A stretch of 64,000 nt of DNA from Pacificimonas flava (lineage in GTDB: Bacteria > Pseudomonadota > Alphaproteobacteria > Sphingomonadales > Sphingomonadaceae), in NCBI RefSeq assembly GCF_000342165.1, contig NZ_AMRV01000011.1:1-64000 (forward strand). The letters are read 5' to 3'. The notes under the pieces were generated by a model. That model saw only the letters and a list, made by a program, of their open reading frames with translations, was not told the DNA's origin and did not search any database. The position numbers and the translations under genes are program-made. This document shows positions 53,716-63,836 of this stretch, one piece after another; the stretch's first letter is position 1; each line of letters opens with the position of its first letter.

Positions 53716-55455
53716 ATGGCATCCGGCGCAGAAAATCTGGTGCGCGCGCTCGTTGAACAGGGCGTCGATACGGTCTTCGGGTATCCGGGCGGCGCCGTCC
53801 TTCCCATTTACGACGCGCTGTTCGAACATCCGCGCATCCAGCACGTCCTCGTCCGCCACGAACAGGCCGCCATCCACGCGGCCGAGGGGTATGCCCGCTC
53901 AACCGGGCGGCCTGGCGTCGCGTTGGTCACCAGCGGCCCGGGGGCGACGAACACCGTCACCGGCATCACCGACGCGCTGATGGATTCGATACCGGTGGTC
54001 GTCATTACCGGACAGGTCGCGACGCACCTGATCGGCACGGACGCATTCCAGGAATGCGACACCGTCGGCATCACGCGTCACTGCTCCAAGCACAATTATC
54101 TGGTGAAGGACCCCGCCCTTCTCGTCGGTTCCGTGAAGGAGGCGTTCCGCATCGCCACCACGGGACGACCCGGCCCGGTGGTCATCGACGTTCCCAAGGA
54201 CGTGCAGGTCGAGGACGCGCCCTATGAAGGGCGACACGATCTGCACAAGGGTTATCGTCCGCCGCTGAAGGGCGACCGCGCCGACATAGAGGCCGCTGTC
54301 GATATGCTTGCCTCCGCAGAGCGGCCGATCCTCTATGTCGGCGGCGGCGCGATCAATTCCGGCCCCGGCGCCTGCCAGCTCGTCGGCGACTTGCAGCGCA
54401 GCCTGAATGCGCCCGTCACCGCGACGCTGATGGGTCTCGGCGCTTTTCCGGCCTTCCACGAGGCCTGGCTGGGCATGCTGGGCATGCACGGCACGTTCGA
54501 GGCGAACATGGCCATGAACCAGTGCGACGTGATGTTCTGCATCGGCGCGCGCTATGACGACCGCGTCACCGGCCGCATCGACGCCTTTTCCCCCAATTCC
54601 AAGAAGATCCACATCGACATAGACCGCTCATCCATCAACAAGAATATCCGGGTGGATCAGGGTATCGTCGGCGATGTCGGCCATGTGCTCGAGGATCTGA
54701 TGCGCCTGTGGCGCGCACGCGGTATCAAGGCGCCGGCGCATGAGGAATGGTGGAACCGTATCAAGGGCTGGCGCGCACGCGGCTCGCTCGATTACGTTCA
54801 GGAGGGACGCGACGATATCCTGCCGCAGCATGCCATATCGCGGCTGCACGCGCTGACGGCCAAGCGGTCGCCGATCATCACCACGGAAGTGGGGCAGCAC
54901 CAGATGTGGGCAGCGCAGTATTTCGGGTTCGAGAAGCCGAACAAATGGCTGACCTCCGGCGGGCTCGGCACGATGGGATACGGGCTGCCGGCCGCCATCG
55001 GCGCGCAGCTCGGCAATCCGGGCGCGCTGGTCATCGACATTGCCGGCGAGGCATCGATCCAGATGAACATCCAGGAACTGGCGACTGCCAGCCAGTACCG
55101 GCTGCCGGTCAAGGTCTTCGTCCTCAACAACGAATATATGGGTATGGTCCGGCAATGGCAGGACCTGACCTATTCCGGACGCCGCGCGCACAGCTATTCC
55201 GAAAGCCTGCCGGACTTTGTAAAGCTGGCAGAGGCCTATGGCTGGAAGGGGATGCGGATCGAGGATCCCTCCTCGCTGGATGACAGTATTGCGGAAATGA
55301 TCGCGCATGACGGGCCGGTTTTCGTCGATTGCCGCGTGGCGAAGGTGGAGAATTGCTTCCCCATGATCCCGTCCGGCGCCGCCCACACGGAAATGATCCT
55401 CCAAGGCACCGAGGTCACCGGGCGGGTCGAACGCGATGCGGAGGCGCTGGTCTGA
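53716..55455 (+). CDS. ilvB: acetolactate synthase large subunit
   Basis: 579 residues. It is the ThDP enzyme that starts valine, leucine and isoleucine synthesis. [15 protein letters not shown], the Glu of [15 protein letters not shown], the FAD-domain [11 protein letters not shown], and the ThDP-binding block [19 protein letters not shown] with [12 protein letters not shown] are intact. Note the GDG-type Asp is a Glu (GEAS), which fits related alphaproteobacterial enzymes. Start ATG 53716 has ACGGAAA before it. It overlaps ilvN by 3 bp (TGATG). Regulated with ilvN and probably ilvC. Confidence 0.96.
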   Translation: MASGAENLVRALVEQGVDTVFGYPGGAVLPIYDALFEHPRIQHVLVRHEQAAIHAAEGYARSTGRPGVALVTSGPGATNTVTGITDALMDSIPVVVITGQVATHLIGTDAFQECDTVGITRHCSKHNYLVKDPALLVGSVKEAFRIATTGRPGPVVIDVPKDVQVEDAPYEGRHDLHKGYRPPLKGDRADIEAAVDMLASAERPILYVGGGAINSGPGACQLVGDLQRSLNAPVTATLMGLGAFPAFHEAWLGMLGMHGTFEANMAMNQCDVMFCIGARYDDRVTGRIDAFSPNSKKIHIDIDRSSINKNIRVDQGIVGDVGHVLEDLMRLWRARGIKAPAHEEWWNRIKGWRARGSLDYVQEGRDDILPQHAISRLHALTAKRSPIITTEVGQHQMWAAQYFGFEKPNKWLTSGGLGTMGYGLPAAIGAQLGNPGALVIDIAGEASIQMNIQELATASQYRLPVKVFVLNNEYMGMVRQWQDLTYSGRRAHSYSESLPDFVKLAEAYGWKGMRIEDPSSLDDSIAEMIAHDGPVFVDCRVAKVENCFPMIPSGAAHTEMILQGTEVTGRVERDAEALV

Positions 55456-55961
55456 TGCGCGGGAAAGAAACACCGCATACGCTGGCGATCACGGTCGACA
55501 ACGAACCGGGAGCCCTTGCCCGTATCGTCGGCATGTTCTCCGCGCGGGGCTACAATATCGAGAGTCTCACCGTGGCGGACATTTCGGAACGCCACGACGT
55601 CAGCCGCATCACCGTCGTGACGACTGGCGACGATCACGTCATCGAGCAGATCATCGCGCAGCTCGACCGGCTGATTCCCGTTCACAAGGTCACCGATCTG
55701 ACCGCGTCCGGCGGCCATGTCGAACGCGAGATGGCGCTGGTAAAGGTTGCCGGCAAGGGCGATGCCCGGCTGGAGGCGATCCGGCTGGCCGATATCTACC
55801 GCGCACGCGTCGTCGATGCGACGATGGAAAGCTTCGTGTTCGAAATCACCGGATCGGCGGAGAAGGTCGACCAGTTCGTCGACCTGATGCGTCAGATCGG
55901 CCTCGTCGAGATCGGCAAATCCGGTATCGTCGCGATCAGCCGCGGCAAGGACGCTGCCTGA
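55455..55961 (+). CDS. ilvN: acetolactate synthase small (regulatory) subunit
   Basis: 168 residues. The N-terminal ACT domain (TLAITVDNEPGALARIVGMFSARGYNIESL in two parts: TLAITVDNEPGALARI and VGMFSARGYNIESL) binds valine for feedback inhibition. The C-terminal domain has EREMALVKV and MRQIGLVEIGKSG, which activate the large subunit. The start at 55455 overlaps the ilvB stop in TGATG, so it is coupled. It is the long (IlvH-like) form. A 92-bp gap leads to ilvC. Confidence 0.95.
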   Translation: MRGKETPHTLAITVDNEPGALARIVGMFSARGYNIESLTVADISERHDVSRITVVTTGDDHVIEQIIAQLDRLIPVHKVTDLTASGGHVEREMALVKVAGKGDARLEAIRLADIYRARVVDATMESFVFEITGSAEKVDQFVDLMRQIGLVEIGKSGIVAISRGKDAA

Positions 55962-56002
55962 TGGAGCGCCGGCGAAAGTCTTGCCTCATGCACGGCACCT
56001 GA

Positions 56003-57073
<1,071 letters not shown>

Positions 57074-57119
57074 GGAGTGCCGGGGACTCGACAATCCGGC
57101 CCCGAACGTCTTTCCATGA

Positions 57120-57147
57120 GGGCGGCGGCAACCCCGCCGCCCCTTTT
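57120..57147 (+). terminator. intrinsic terminator after ilvC
   Basis: The stem GGGCGGCGG / CCGCCGCCC has a 5-base loop and a CTTTT tail, 47 bases past the ilvC stop. Confidence 0.85.
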
Positions 57148-57188
57148 ACGTTGGGCGCGCGGGACTTGCCCGATCAAAGGAGACGACA

Positions 57189-57938
57189 ATGCGCCGATTG
57201 ACGACACTAGCCCTGACCGCCGCCGCAATCGCGGCCCCCGCCCTCGCCTTGCAGAACACACAGCAGGCCGAGCAGCCCGCCGCCCCGCCCGCTGAACAGG
57301 CCGCACCGGCCGCACCGGCCGCGGCGCCGGCCGGAACGCAGCTGGACGCTATGGTCATGACGACCCCGCCCATGGACGGGGCGCCGGGCTCGCGGGATCC
57401 TGCAATGGTGACGGCGGGCACGTACATGATCGATCCCGGTCATACGCTCGTGACGTTCACCGTCGACCATATGGGCTTCAGCTCATTCACCGGTCAGTTA
57501 GGAAACCCAGAGGGCACGCTGACGCTCGACCCAGCGAACCCCGGCGCTGCGAGCGTCGAGGTCAGCTTCCCGATCTCGGAGGTTTCGACCACCAGCCCTG
57601 AACTCGACGAGCATTTGCAAGGCGAGGATTTCTTCGACGCCGCCAATAATCCCATGGGCACGTTCAAATCGACGGAAGTCGTCGTTCAGGGGGACCGGGC
57701 GGCCATCCGCGGCGATCTGACCCTGCGCGGCGTAACCAAGTCCGTGGTGCTGCAAACCGCCTTCTACGGCGCCGGGGAAAACCCGATGTCGAAGGCGAAG
57801 ACCATCGGCTTTCGTGCGACGACCACGGTCAACCGAAGCGATTTCGGCATCGACTACGGTCTGCCGGCGGTCAGCGACGAGGTGCTGCTGGTGATCGACG
57901 CCGCATTCGAAATGCAGGGTGCCGCCAGCGAGGGTTAG
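57189..57938 (+). CDS. YceI-family secreted lipid-binding-like protein
   Basis: 249 residues with an N-terminal signal (LTTLALTAAAIAAPALA), then a Pro/Ala/Gln spacer (about 20-75), then the YceI lipocalin-like barrel: GTYMIDPGHTLVTFTVDHMG in part, FTGQLGNPEGTLTLDP, DEHLQGEDFFDA, TLRGVTKSVVLQ and a final SDEVLLVIDAAFEM strand. YceI proteins bind isoprenoid or amphiphilic ligands in the periplasm. It follows the ilvC terminator with its own ribosome site (AAAGGAGACG). Confidence 0.92.
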   Translation: MRRLTTLALTAAAIAAPALALQNTQQAEQPAAPPAEQAAPAAPAAAPAGTQLDAMVMTTPPMDGAPGSRDPAMVTAGTYMIDPGHTLVTFTVDHMGFSSFTGQLGNPEGTLTLDPANPGAASVEVSFPISEVSTTSPELDEHLQGEDFFDAANNPMGTFKSTEVVVQGDRAAIRGDLTLRGVTKSVVLQTAFYGAGENPMSKAKTIGFRATTTVNRSDFGIDYGLPAVSDEVLLVIDAAFEMQGAASEG

Positions 57939-57946
57939 ACGCGAGC

Positions 57947-57986
57947 GTGCAGGGCAGCGGCTCAGAGTCTGACCGCTGCCCTGCAC
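57947..57986. terminator. GC-rich hairpin between yceI-like gene and L,D-transpeptidase
   Basis: A perfect 14-bp stem (GTGCAGGGCAGCGG / CCGCTGCCCTGCAC) with a 12-base loop lies between convergent genes. No T-run follows on either strand, so it may be a terminator or a transcript-end stabiliser. Confidence 0.55.
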
Positions 57987-58015
57987 CCGAGCCCCCCTCG
58001 TGGTGCGCGGTGCGA

Positions 58016-59014
58016 TCAGCCGACGAACTCGACGCTGGCACCGGCTTCGACCGCGTCCGCAAGCTCCCTTGCATCCCAGTTTGTCAGGCGCACGCAGCCA
58101 TGGCTGGCCGTCTTGCCGATGAGCGCAGGATCCGGGGAGCCATGAATCCCGTAGGTTTCCTTTGACAGGTCGATCCAGACGCCGCCCACGGGATTGTTCG
58201 GTCCGGCTGCAAGCGACAAGGCCTCCTGCCCGCCCCAATTGTTCGTTTCCGGATCAAACGTGTAGTTCGCGTCCGGCGCGACAGTGACCACGGTCATTGT
58301 GCCGGATGGGCTCGGCATGTCGCTGGAGCCGACGGTCGCGGGATAGAAGGCGACCTGCCGATCGCCGGAATAGGCGCGCACACTGTTCTCCGACCGGTCG
58401 ACGATGATCCTGTCGACCGGCTCGTCCAGCTTGGCCGGGCCGGCGGCCGCGACGATGAGCGCGCTGCCGACTGTCCACTCGGCATCGGGATTCATGGCGG
58501 TCAACAGGTCCACATCCATGTGATACCGCTCCGCAATCAGTTCCTGGATATTTTCATAGCCGAGGCTGTCCATCTCCGCCTGCTCGGCCATGGGTTCCGG
58601 AATTTTGCGAAACGGACGGTCGAGATCTGCGGATTTCAACGTGATGACCTTCAGAAAGCGTGCGGTGTCCTTCTCCCGCAGATGCTTCGTGAAGGCGCCG
58701 TCGACCTGCCCTGTCTCCTCCATGTCGTTGGCACGCTGATAGGCGCGCACGGCATCCGTGGTATTGCCGCCGCCAAGACCGTCGATGACACCGGGCGAGA
58801 AGCCTGCGCGATCGAGCATGATCTGAGCCGTCAACTGTCTCGCTGTGCGCTTGCCCGAAAGAACTCGGTCCGAAAGACTTTGCTTCACCCCCTCCTTCGT
58901 GTCCACCGCGCCCGCGAGACGATCCGATTGCGCCGCAGCGGGAAGGAAAGGCAGGGAGGACAGGACAGATGCAGCAGCGCAGGCGCTGAGAAGGGTGCTC
59001 GAAATACGGTACAT
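58016..59014 (-). CDS. L,D-transpeptidase with peptidoglycan-binding domain
   Basis: 332 residues. A signal peptide (LSACAAASVLSSLPFLPAAAQ) leads into a peptidoglycan-binding-like N-terminal part (about 60-110; LDRAGFSPGVIDGLGGGNTTDAVRAYQ in part). The YkuD domain carries the catalytic HxxS..GCVR motif as YGIHGSPDPALIGKTASHGCVRLTNWDA (about 285-312, given here in parts). It forms 3-3 crosslinks or attaches proteins to peptidoglycan. The start ATG 59014 is followed immediately by the signal. It is convergent with the YceI gene and divergent from the P450 with 182 bp between. Confidence 0.93.
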   Translation of the reverse strand: MYRISSTLLSACAAASVLSSLPFLPAAAQSDRLAGAVDTKEGVKQSLSDRVLSGKRTARQLTAQIMLDRAGFSPGVIDGLGGGNTTDAVRAYQRANDMEETGQVDGAFTKHLREKDTARFLKVITLKSADLDRPFRKIPEPMAEQAEMDSLGYENIQELIAERYHMDVDLLTAMNPDAEWTVGSALIVAAAGPAKLDEPVDRIIVDRSENSVRAYSGDRQVAFYPATVGSSDMPSPSGTMTVVTVAPDANYTFDPETNNWGGQEALSLAAGPNNPVGGVWIDLSKETYGIHGSPDPALIGKTASHGCVRLTNWDARELADAVEAGASVEFVG

Positions 59015-59196
59015 GGCAAATCCTGATCTGAATGGACTTCCGCTTCTACGAGCCGGATCGGCGCTCCGTTCCCGGCGCAGCAGGGTGCGAGGTTTGTTCC
59101 CCTACGAGCTAGTAATTTGGGAGACTGGCGGACCCGCTTCGCTTCTTTTAGATTAGAGTCCGGCTCATCTTCTGTTCGCCTTGGGGAGTGCGTGAT

Positions 59197-60609
59197 ATGA
59201 ATGCACCGGTTCATCCAGCGGAGTTTCGTACCGACGATGGCTCTACGCCTTCCGAGCGGTACCGGCGTCTGCGCGATCCAAGCTATGAGGAACTCAGCTA
59301 CCTGCCGTCGGACGGGCGGAAATCGATTTGGGCCCGATTGCGCCATACGCGCCGATTTTTAAGGGACACGCTGGGGCTGATGCAGGAGAAGCACCAGAGG
59401 TTCGGACGGGTTTGGGTGAACCACAACCTGATGGGTCCGGGCGTGCAGCTGATCGGCCCCGAGGCGAACGAAATGGTCCTGATGAACCGGGACAAGGTGT
59501 TCTCATCCGAGCAAGGCTGGAATCCCGTTCTGGACATGCTGTTTCCCCGCGGCCTGATGCTGATGGATTTCGAGGAGCACCGGACGCACCGCAAGGCCCT
59601 GCAGGTCGCTTTCAAGCCTGCGCCCATGCAGAACTATCTGACCCTGCTGCAGGAAGGCATCCGCCGCCGCATCGCCGCGTGGCCGGAACGGCTGGATCTC
59701 TATCCGGCGATGAAGCAGCTGACGCTCGATCTTGCAGCCTCGTCGTTCCTGGGCATCCCCTGGGGGCCGGAGGCGGACCGCATCAACATCGCCTTCGTGG
59801 ATATGGTACAGGCTTCGGTGACGCCCATTCGCCGTCCCCTGCCCTTCACGCAGATGCGGCGCGGCGTGCGTGGACGCGAATATATGATGCGCTTCTTCGG
59901 CGCCGAAATCCCCAAGCGGCGCGGCTCCGACGCCGACGACATCTTTACGCAAGTCGTGAATGCCCGGCACGAGGACGGCCAGCCGCTCAGCGATCAGGAC
60001 GTCATCGATCATATGAACTTCCTGATGATGGCGGCGCATGACACGCTGACATCCTCATTAAGCTCGACAGTCTATTATCTTGGCACTCATCCGGAATGGC
60101 AGCGGAAAGTGCGGGAGGAGAGCGATGCGCTGCGGGCGGATTTCGGGCGCGACATTCCCTATACCCGTCTGGGCGATTTCGAGCTTGCGGAAATGGCATT
60201 CAAGGAGGCGATGCGCCTGCGCCCGCCCGTGCCCTTCATCCCGCGCCGCGCGCTCGCCGACTTCACCTACGGGAATTACCGTATACCCGCCGGCACGCAT
60301 ATCAGCATCAATCCCATGCTGGTGCACAGGTCGGCCGAAATCTGGGAGCGACCGGATGCGTACGATCCGTCCCGCTTCACGCGGGAAGCGGAAAAGGCGC
60401 GGCACAAACATGCCTATGTCCCCTTTGGCGGCGGCGCGCACATGTGCCTGGGCCTGCACTTTGCGTACATGCAGGCGAAGACGTTCCTGTTCGAACTGAC
60501 TGGCGCGCGCATGATCGCCTATCCCCAGGGTTACGAGCCCGAATGGCAGATGGTACCGATGCCGAAGCCCCGCGATAATCTGCCGACGCATCTGTTCAAG
60601 CGCGTGTGA
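59197..60609 (+). CDS. cytochrome P450
   Basis: 470 residues. I-helix oxygen motif MAAHDTLTS (about 282), ExxR of the K helix EAMRLRP (about 340), and the heme loop FGGGAHMCLG with the Cys ligand (about 416) are present. No membrane anchor or reductase fusion is seen, so it needs ferredoxin or another redox partner. The start at 59197 is preferred over GTG 59188 because GGGGA stands 9 bases upstream. It precedes kynA by 52 bp and appears co-transcribed with tryptophan 2,3-dioxygenase and kynureninase. The substrate is unknown; a tryptophan-derived one is an inference from context. Confidence 0.92.
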   Translation: MNAPVHPAEFRTDDGSTPSERYRRLRDPSYEELSYLPSDGRKSIWARLRHTRRFLRDTLGLMQEKHQRFGRVWVNHNLMGPGVQLIGPEANEMVLMNRDKVFSSEQGWNPVLDMLFPRGLMLMDFEEHRTHRKALQVAFKPAPMQNYLTLLQEGIRRRIAAWPERLDLYPAMKQLTLDLAASSFLGIPWGPEADRINIAFVDMVQASVTPIRRPLPFTQMRRGVRGREYMMRFFGAEIPKRRGSDADDIFTQVVNARHEDGQPLSDQDVIDHMNFLMMAAHDTLTSSLSSTVYYLGTHPEWQRKVREESDALRADFGRDIPYTRLGDFELAEMAFKEAMRLRPPVPFIPRRALADFTYGNYRIPAGTHISINPMLVHRSAEIWERPDAYDPSRFTREAEKARHKHAYVPFGGGAHMCLGLHFAYMQAKTFLFELTGARMIAYPQGYEPEWQMVPMPKPRDNLPTHLFKRV

Positions 60610-60661
60610 GGGCGCGCGCCGGGCTGTCCCTTCGCGGTGCATCCCGTTATTGCAGCCGGTC

Positions 60662-61450
60662 ATGAGCGACATGACCTATGGCGATTATCTTCGCCTCGAC
60701 CGCATTCTGGATGCGCAGGAGCCACGCTCCGGTGCGCATGACGAGCTGCTGTTCATCGTCATCCACCAAGCCTCCGAATTGTGGATGAAGCTATGCCTCC
60801 ACGAGTTGGAGGGCGCGCGAGAGGCGCTGAAGGCCGACGATCTCGACCCCGCGTTCAAGATGATGTCGCGCGTCAGCCGGGTGCAGGCGCAGCTGATCCA
60901 GAGCTGGGAAGTGCTCTCCACCATGACGCCGGCCGATTACAGCGCGGTGCGACCGCACCTTGGTACGTCATCCGGTTTCCAATCGGCGCAGTACCGACTG
61001 ATCGAATATATTCTCGGCAATAAGAACCCGAAGATGACCGCCGTGCACGAGGGGCGCGATACGGACTATGCCCGGCTCCGGGAGGCCGAGAAATTGCCCA
61101 GCCTGTACGACGAGGCACTCCGTGTGTTGGATCGGCGCGGAATTTCCATTCCGGACAGCCATTTGGAGCGCGATTTCACCAAGCCCTATGAAGCATCGGA
61201 CGCGGTCGAGGCCGCCTGGATGGAGGTATACCGCAATCCCAAGGACCGGTGGGACCTGTATGAACTCGCGGAGAAACTCGTGGATCTGCAATATCATTTT
61301 CAGCTCTGGCGCTTTGGGCATCTGAAGACGGTGGAGCGGGTCATCGGCTACAAGACGGGTACCGGCGGCACCCCCGGCGTTCCCTATCTGGAAAGCGTGG
61401 TCGCCAAGACGTTCTTTCCGGAACTGCTGACATTGAGAACGAAGCTGTGA
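60662..61450 (+). CDS. kynA: tryptophan 2,3-dioxygenase
   Basis: 262 residues. It opens the tryptophan indole ring to N-formylkynurenine. Conserved blocks: HDELLFIVIHQASELWMKLCLHEL in two parts (HDELLFIVIHQASELW and MKLCLHEL), SGFQSAQYR, and the C-terminal heme His in LWRFGHLKTVERVIG (about 220). The start MSDMTYGDYL at 60662 is chosen by family length; ATG 60650 adds MQPV. It overlaps kynU by 4 bp. The next pathway enzyme, N-formylkynurenine formamidase, is not found in the window. Confidence 0.95.
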   Translation: MSDMTYGDYLRLDRILDAQEPRSGAHDELLFIVIHQASELWMKLCLHELEGAREALKADDLDPAFKMMSRVSRVQAQLIQSWEVLSTMTPADYSAVRPHLGTSSGFQSAQYRLIEYILGNKNPKMTAVHEGRDTDYARLREAEKLPSLYDEALRVLDRRGISIPDSHLERDFTKPYEASDAVEAAWMEVYRNPKDRWDLYELAEKLVDLQYHFQLWRFGHLKTVERVIGYKTGTGGTPGVPYLESVVAKTFFPELLTLRTKL

Positions 61451-62631
61451 CGCCCGGCGCATTTCGCGACCGCTTCCACCTGCCGAAAGGCATTTACATG
61501 GACGGGAACAGCCTCGGCCCCCTCCCGCTGGCAGCGGCCGAGCGTCTGCGCCGAACGGTGGACGAGGAATGGGGCGACAGCCTTATCGCCAGCTGGAATA
61601 CGCATGGCTGGATGAACGCCCCGGAGCGCATCGGCGACCTGATCGCACCCTTGATCGGCGCCGGTCCCGATGAAGTGGTCGTCGCCGACAGCGTTTCGGT
61701 GAACATCTTCAAATTGGCGGCCGCCGCACTGATCGCCCGGCCGGACCGACATGTCATCGTCAGCGAGCCCGGCAATTTCCCAACCGATCTCTACATGATC
61801 GAGGGGCTGCGGCGTTTGCGGCCGGAGGTCGAACTGCGCCTGGTGGAGAGGGGACGCGTCGCGGAGGCGCTGGACGAAGATACCGCCCTCCTGATGCTGA
61901 CGCATGTCCATTACAAGACGGCCGAAATGTTCGATATGCGTGCCCTCACCAAGGCAGCGCACGCAGCCGGCGCATTGGCGCTCTGGGATCTCAGCCATTC
62001 GGCGGGCGCCGTGCCGGTGGACCTGCGCGGCGTGGGCGCCGATTTCGCGGTGGGCTGCGGGTATAAATATCTGAACGGCGGCCCCGGCGCCCCAGCCTTT
62101 CTGTATGTCGCGGAACGTCACCGGAACACGCTCATTTCCCCGCTCTCCGGCTGGCTGGGCCACGAGGCGCCGTTCGCCTTCGACGACGATTACCGCCCAG
62201 CGCCCGGCATCCGCCGCTGGCGCGCCGGAACACCGCCTATCCTAAGCCTGTCCGCACTGGAGGCCGGAGCTTTGCTGTTCGCGGACGTCGATATGACAGA
62301 TTTATGGACGGCCTCCCAGGCGCTGTCGCAGCGTTTCGTCGAGCGGGTGGAGGCGACCTGTCCAGGCCTGACGCTGATATCGCCGCGAGATTCTGCTGGG
62401 CGGGGCAGCCATGTCAGCTTCGCGACGGAAAACGCCTACGAGATCATGCAGGCGCTGATCGCGCGCGGCGTGGTGGGCGATTTCCGCGCGCCCGAGGCGC
62501 TGCGCTTCGGCTTCACGCCGCTTTATCAAAAGATGGAGGATATGGACGCCGCCGCGGACATTCTGGCAGAAATCCTGCAAGCAGAAAGCTGGCGCGCTCC
62601 GGAATATGCCAACCGCAACGCGGTGACCTGA
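61447..62631 (+). CDS. kynU: kynureninase
   Basis: 394 residues. It is the PLP enzyme that cleaves kynurenine to anthranilate and alanine. Motifs: YMDGNSLGPLP, the PLP-contacting block LSHSAGAVPVDL, the Schiff-base Lys in VGCGYKYLNGGPGAPAFLYV (about 206), and the phosphate-binding WLGH region. The GTG start at 61447 overlaps kynA, so it is coupled. Kynurenine from KynA needs deformylation first, so either a separate formamidase exists elsewhere or the neighbouring P450/SDR alters the route. Confidence 0.95.
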   Translation: MTPGAFRDRFHLPKGIYMDGNSLGPLPLAAAERLRRTVDEEWGDSLIASWNTHGWMNAPERIGDLIAPLIGAGPDEVVVADSVSVNIFKLAAAALIARPDRHVIVSEPGNFPTDLYMIEGLRRLRPEVELRLVERGRVAEALDEDTALLMLTHVHYKTAEMFDMRALTKAAHAAGALALWDLSHSAGAVPVDLRGVGADFAVGCGYKYLNGGPGAPAFLYVAERHRNTLISPLSGWLGHEAPFAFDDDYRPAPGIRRWRAGTPPILSLSALEAGALLFADVDMTDLWTASQALSQRFVERVEATCPGLTLISPRDSAGRGSHVSFATENAYEIMQALIARGVVGDFRAPEALRFGFTPLYQKMEDMDAAADILAEILQAESWRAPEYANRNAVT

Positions 62632-62634
62632 ACC

Positions 62635-63390
62635 CTATTCGACGTAGATCATCTTGCGTGTCATGCCGCCGTCGGCGATCAGCGTCTGTCCTGTGACGAA
62701 GCCAGCGGTCGCGAGATAGTGCACCGCGCGGGCGATGTCCTCCGGCGCGCCGACGCGCCCGGCAGGATGCTGCTCATGATCGGCCCGGCCAAGCTCGTCG
62801 CGCGAGCCGGTCTCGATCCAGCCGGGCAACACGGCGTTGGCGCGTACCTCCGGCCCGTAGCTGATGGCAAGCGCATGGGTGAAGGCAACGAGCGCGCCCT
62901 TGGCCGCGGCGTAGCTTTCCGTATGCGGCTCCGACATGATGGCGCGGGTGGAGGCCATGTTGACGATGGAGCCCTTTGCCCGGCGCAGGAGCGGCAGCGC
63001 CGCGCGGGTCATCAGGAATGCCCCCGTCAGATGGCTGTCCTGCCAACGCTGCCAGTCGCTTAGCGACAATTCCTCGAGCGGGCCGCAAACCGGATCCGCA
63101 AGGCCGGCATTGTTGACGAGCAGCTTCAGTCCGCGCCCGGCCGCCTGCTCCTTTGCAATGGATTCGAATACACGGCCGACCTCCTTTTCGTCGGAAACGT
63201 CGAGGAGAATCGTGTCCACCCGTGTCGGAAACGAGTCCTGCGCAAGTCCCTGGAGTGCGTCTGCATCCTTATCGGCGGCGATGACCTGCCAACCATGCTG
63301 CGAGAGATAGTGTACGATGCCGCGGCCGATGCCCCGTGCACCGCCGGTGATCAGCGCAAGCGGCGCCGCGGCGTCGTCAGTTGACGAAAT
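62635..63390 (-). CDS. short-chain dehydrogenase/reductase, start codon unclear
   Basis: About 251 residues if it begins at the ATT at 63390. The Rossmann motif ITGGARGIG lies near residues 13-21, NNAG (as LLVNNAGLADP) follows, and the catalytic triad is Ser of MASTRA, Tyr and Lys of SYAAAKG (Tyr about 160). The first ATG/GTG/TTG in frame is GTG 63219, which would remove the cofactor-binding motif, so the real start must be a rare codon (ATT 63390 or CTG just before ITGG) or be coupled to the overlapping RAM gene. It ends 3 bp from the convergent kynU stop. Substrate unknown. Confidence 0.75.
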   Translation of the reverse strand: MSSTDDAAAPLALITGGARGIGRGIVHYLSQHGWQVIAADKDADALQGLAQDSFPTRVDTILLDVSDEKEVGRVFESIAKEQAAGRGLKLLVNNAGLADPVCGPLEELSLSDWQRWQDSHLTGAFLMTRAALPLLRRAKGSIVNMASTRAIMSEPHTESYAAAKGALVAFTHALAISYGPEVRANAVLPGWIETGSRDELGRADHEQHPAGRVGAPEDIARAVHYLATAGFVTGQTLIADGGMTRKMIYVE

Positions 63391-63640
63391 CGCCGATGTC
63401 CGATCCGTAAACGCGGAAACTCATCATGGTCTGGGTTTCCCGCAGATGCGCCACGCGATGCAGCTTATCCTGCACGAAGTCGCTGATGGACTGCAGATCC
63501 TCGAACGTCACCTTGATGAGAAGATCGTGATCGCCGGTGACGGAATAGACCTCGCTCACCTCATCGAGTTCGGCAACGGCTTCGCCAACGGTCTCGGCAT
63601 GGCCCAGGTCGCACTTCGCAAGAATGAACAGGCGGTACAT
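63377..63640 (-). CDS. stand-alone Lrp/AsnC RAM-domain protein
   Basis: 87 residues. It is just the ligand-binding RAM (ACT-like) half of the Lrp/AsnC family: VAELDEVSEVYSVTGDHDLLIKV in part and the FVQDKLHRVAHLRETQTMMSF block. No helix-turn-helix precedes it. Such single-domain proteins may modulate full Lrp regulators or bind amino acids. Its 3' end overlaps the 5' part of the SDR gene, so the two are probably expressed together. The start at 63640 follows the tRNA gene by 28 bp. Confidence 0.9.
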   Translation of the reverse strand: MYRLFILAKCDLGHAETVGEAVAELDEVSEVYSVTGDHDLLIKVTFEDLQSISDFVQDKLHRVAHLRETQTMMSFRVYGSDIGDFVN

Positions 63641-63667
63641 GCCGGCAGGTTCCCCCAGCGAAAGAAA

Positions 63668-63744
63668 TGGTCGGAGAGAGAGGATTCGAACCTCCGGCCC
63701 CTGCCTCCCGAAGACAGTGCTCTACCAGGCTGAGCTACTCTCCG
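63668..63744 (-). tRNA. tRNA-Pro (anticodon CGG)
   Basis: 77 nt cloverleaf: acceptor CGGAGAG pairs with CTCTCCG, D arm AGCTCAGCCTGGTAGAGC, anticodon loop TTCGGGA (CGG), T arm GGAGGTTCGAATCC, and encoded CCA at 63668-63670. It closely matches E. coli proK. Confidence 0.95.
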
Positions 63745-63836
63745 ACGCTCCAGCGAGCGGCGCATATAGCGGCCGGTCCGGGCGGGGGCAAGCGCAGTCT
63801 GGGCGCGGTGATGCTAATTTCTGTGACGGCTGCCGC

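Noticed and set aside
55033-55075. ThDP motif of IlvB lacking GDG aspartate (GEAS instead), considered as loss of activity
   Set aside because: Glu can serve the same metal-binding role and such variants occur in related enzymes; all other residues are intact.
63219-63219. GTG at 63219 as SDR start
   Set aside because: It would drop the Rossmann motif that is clearly coded just upstream in the same frame.
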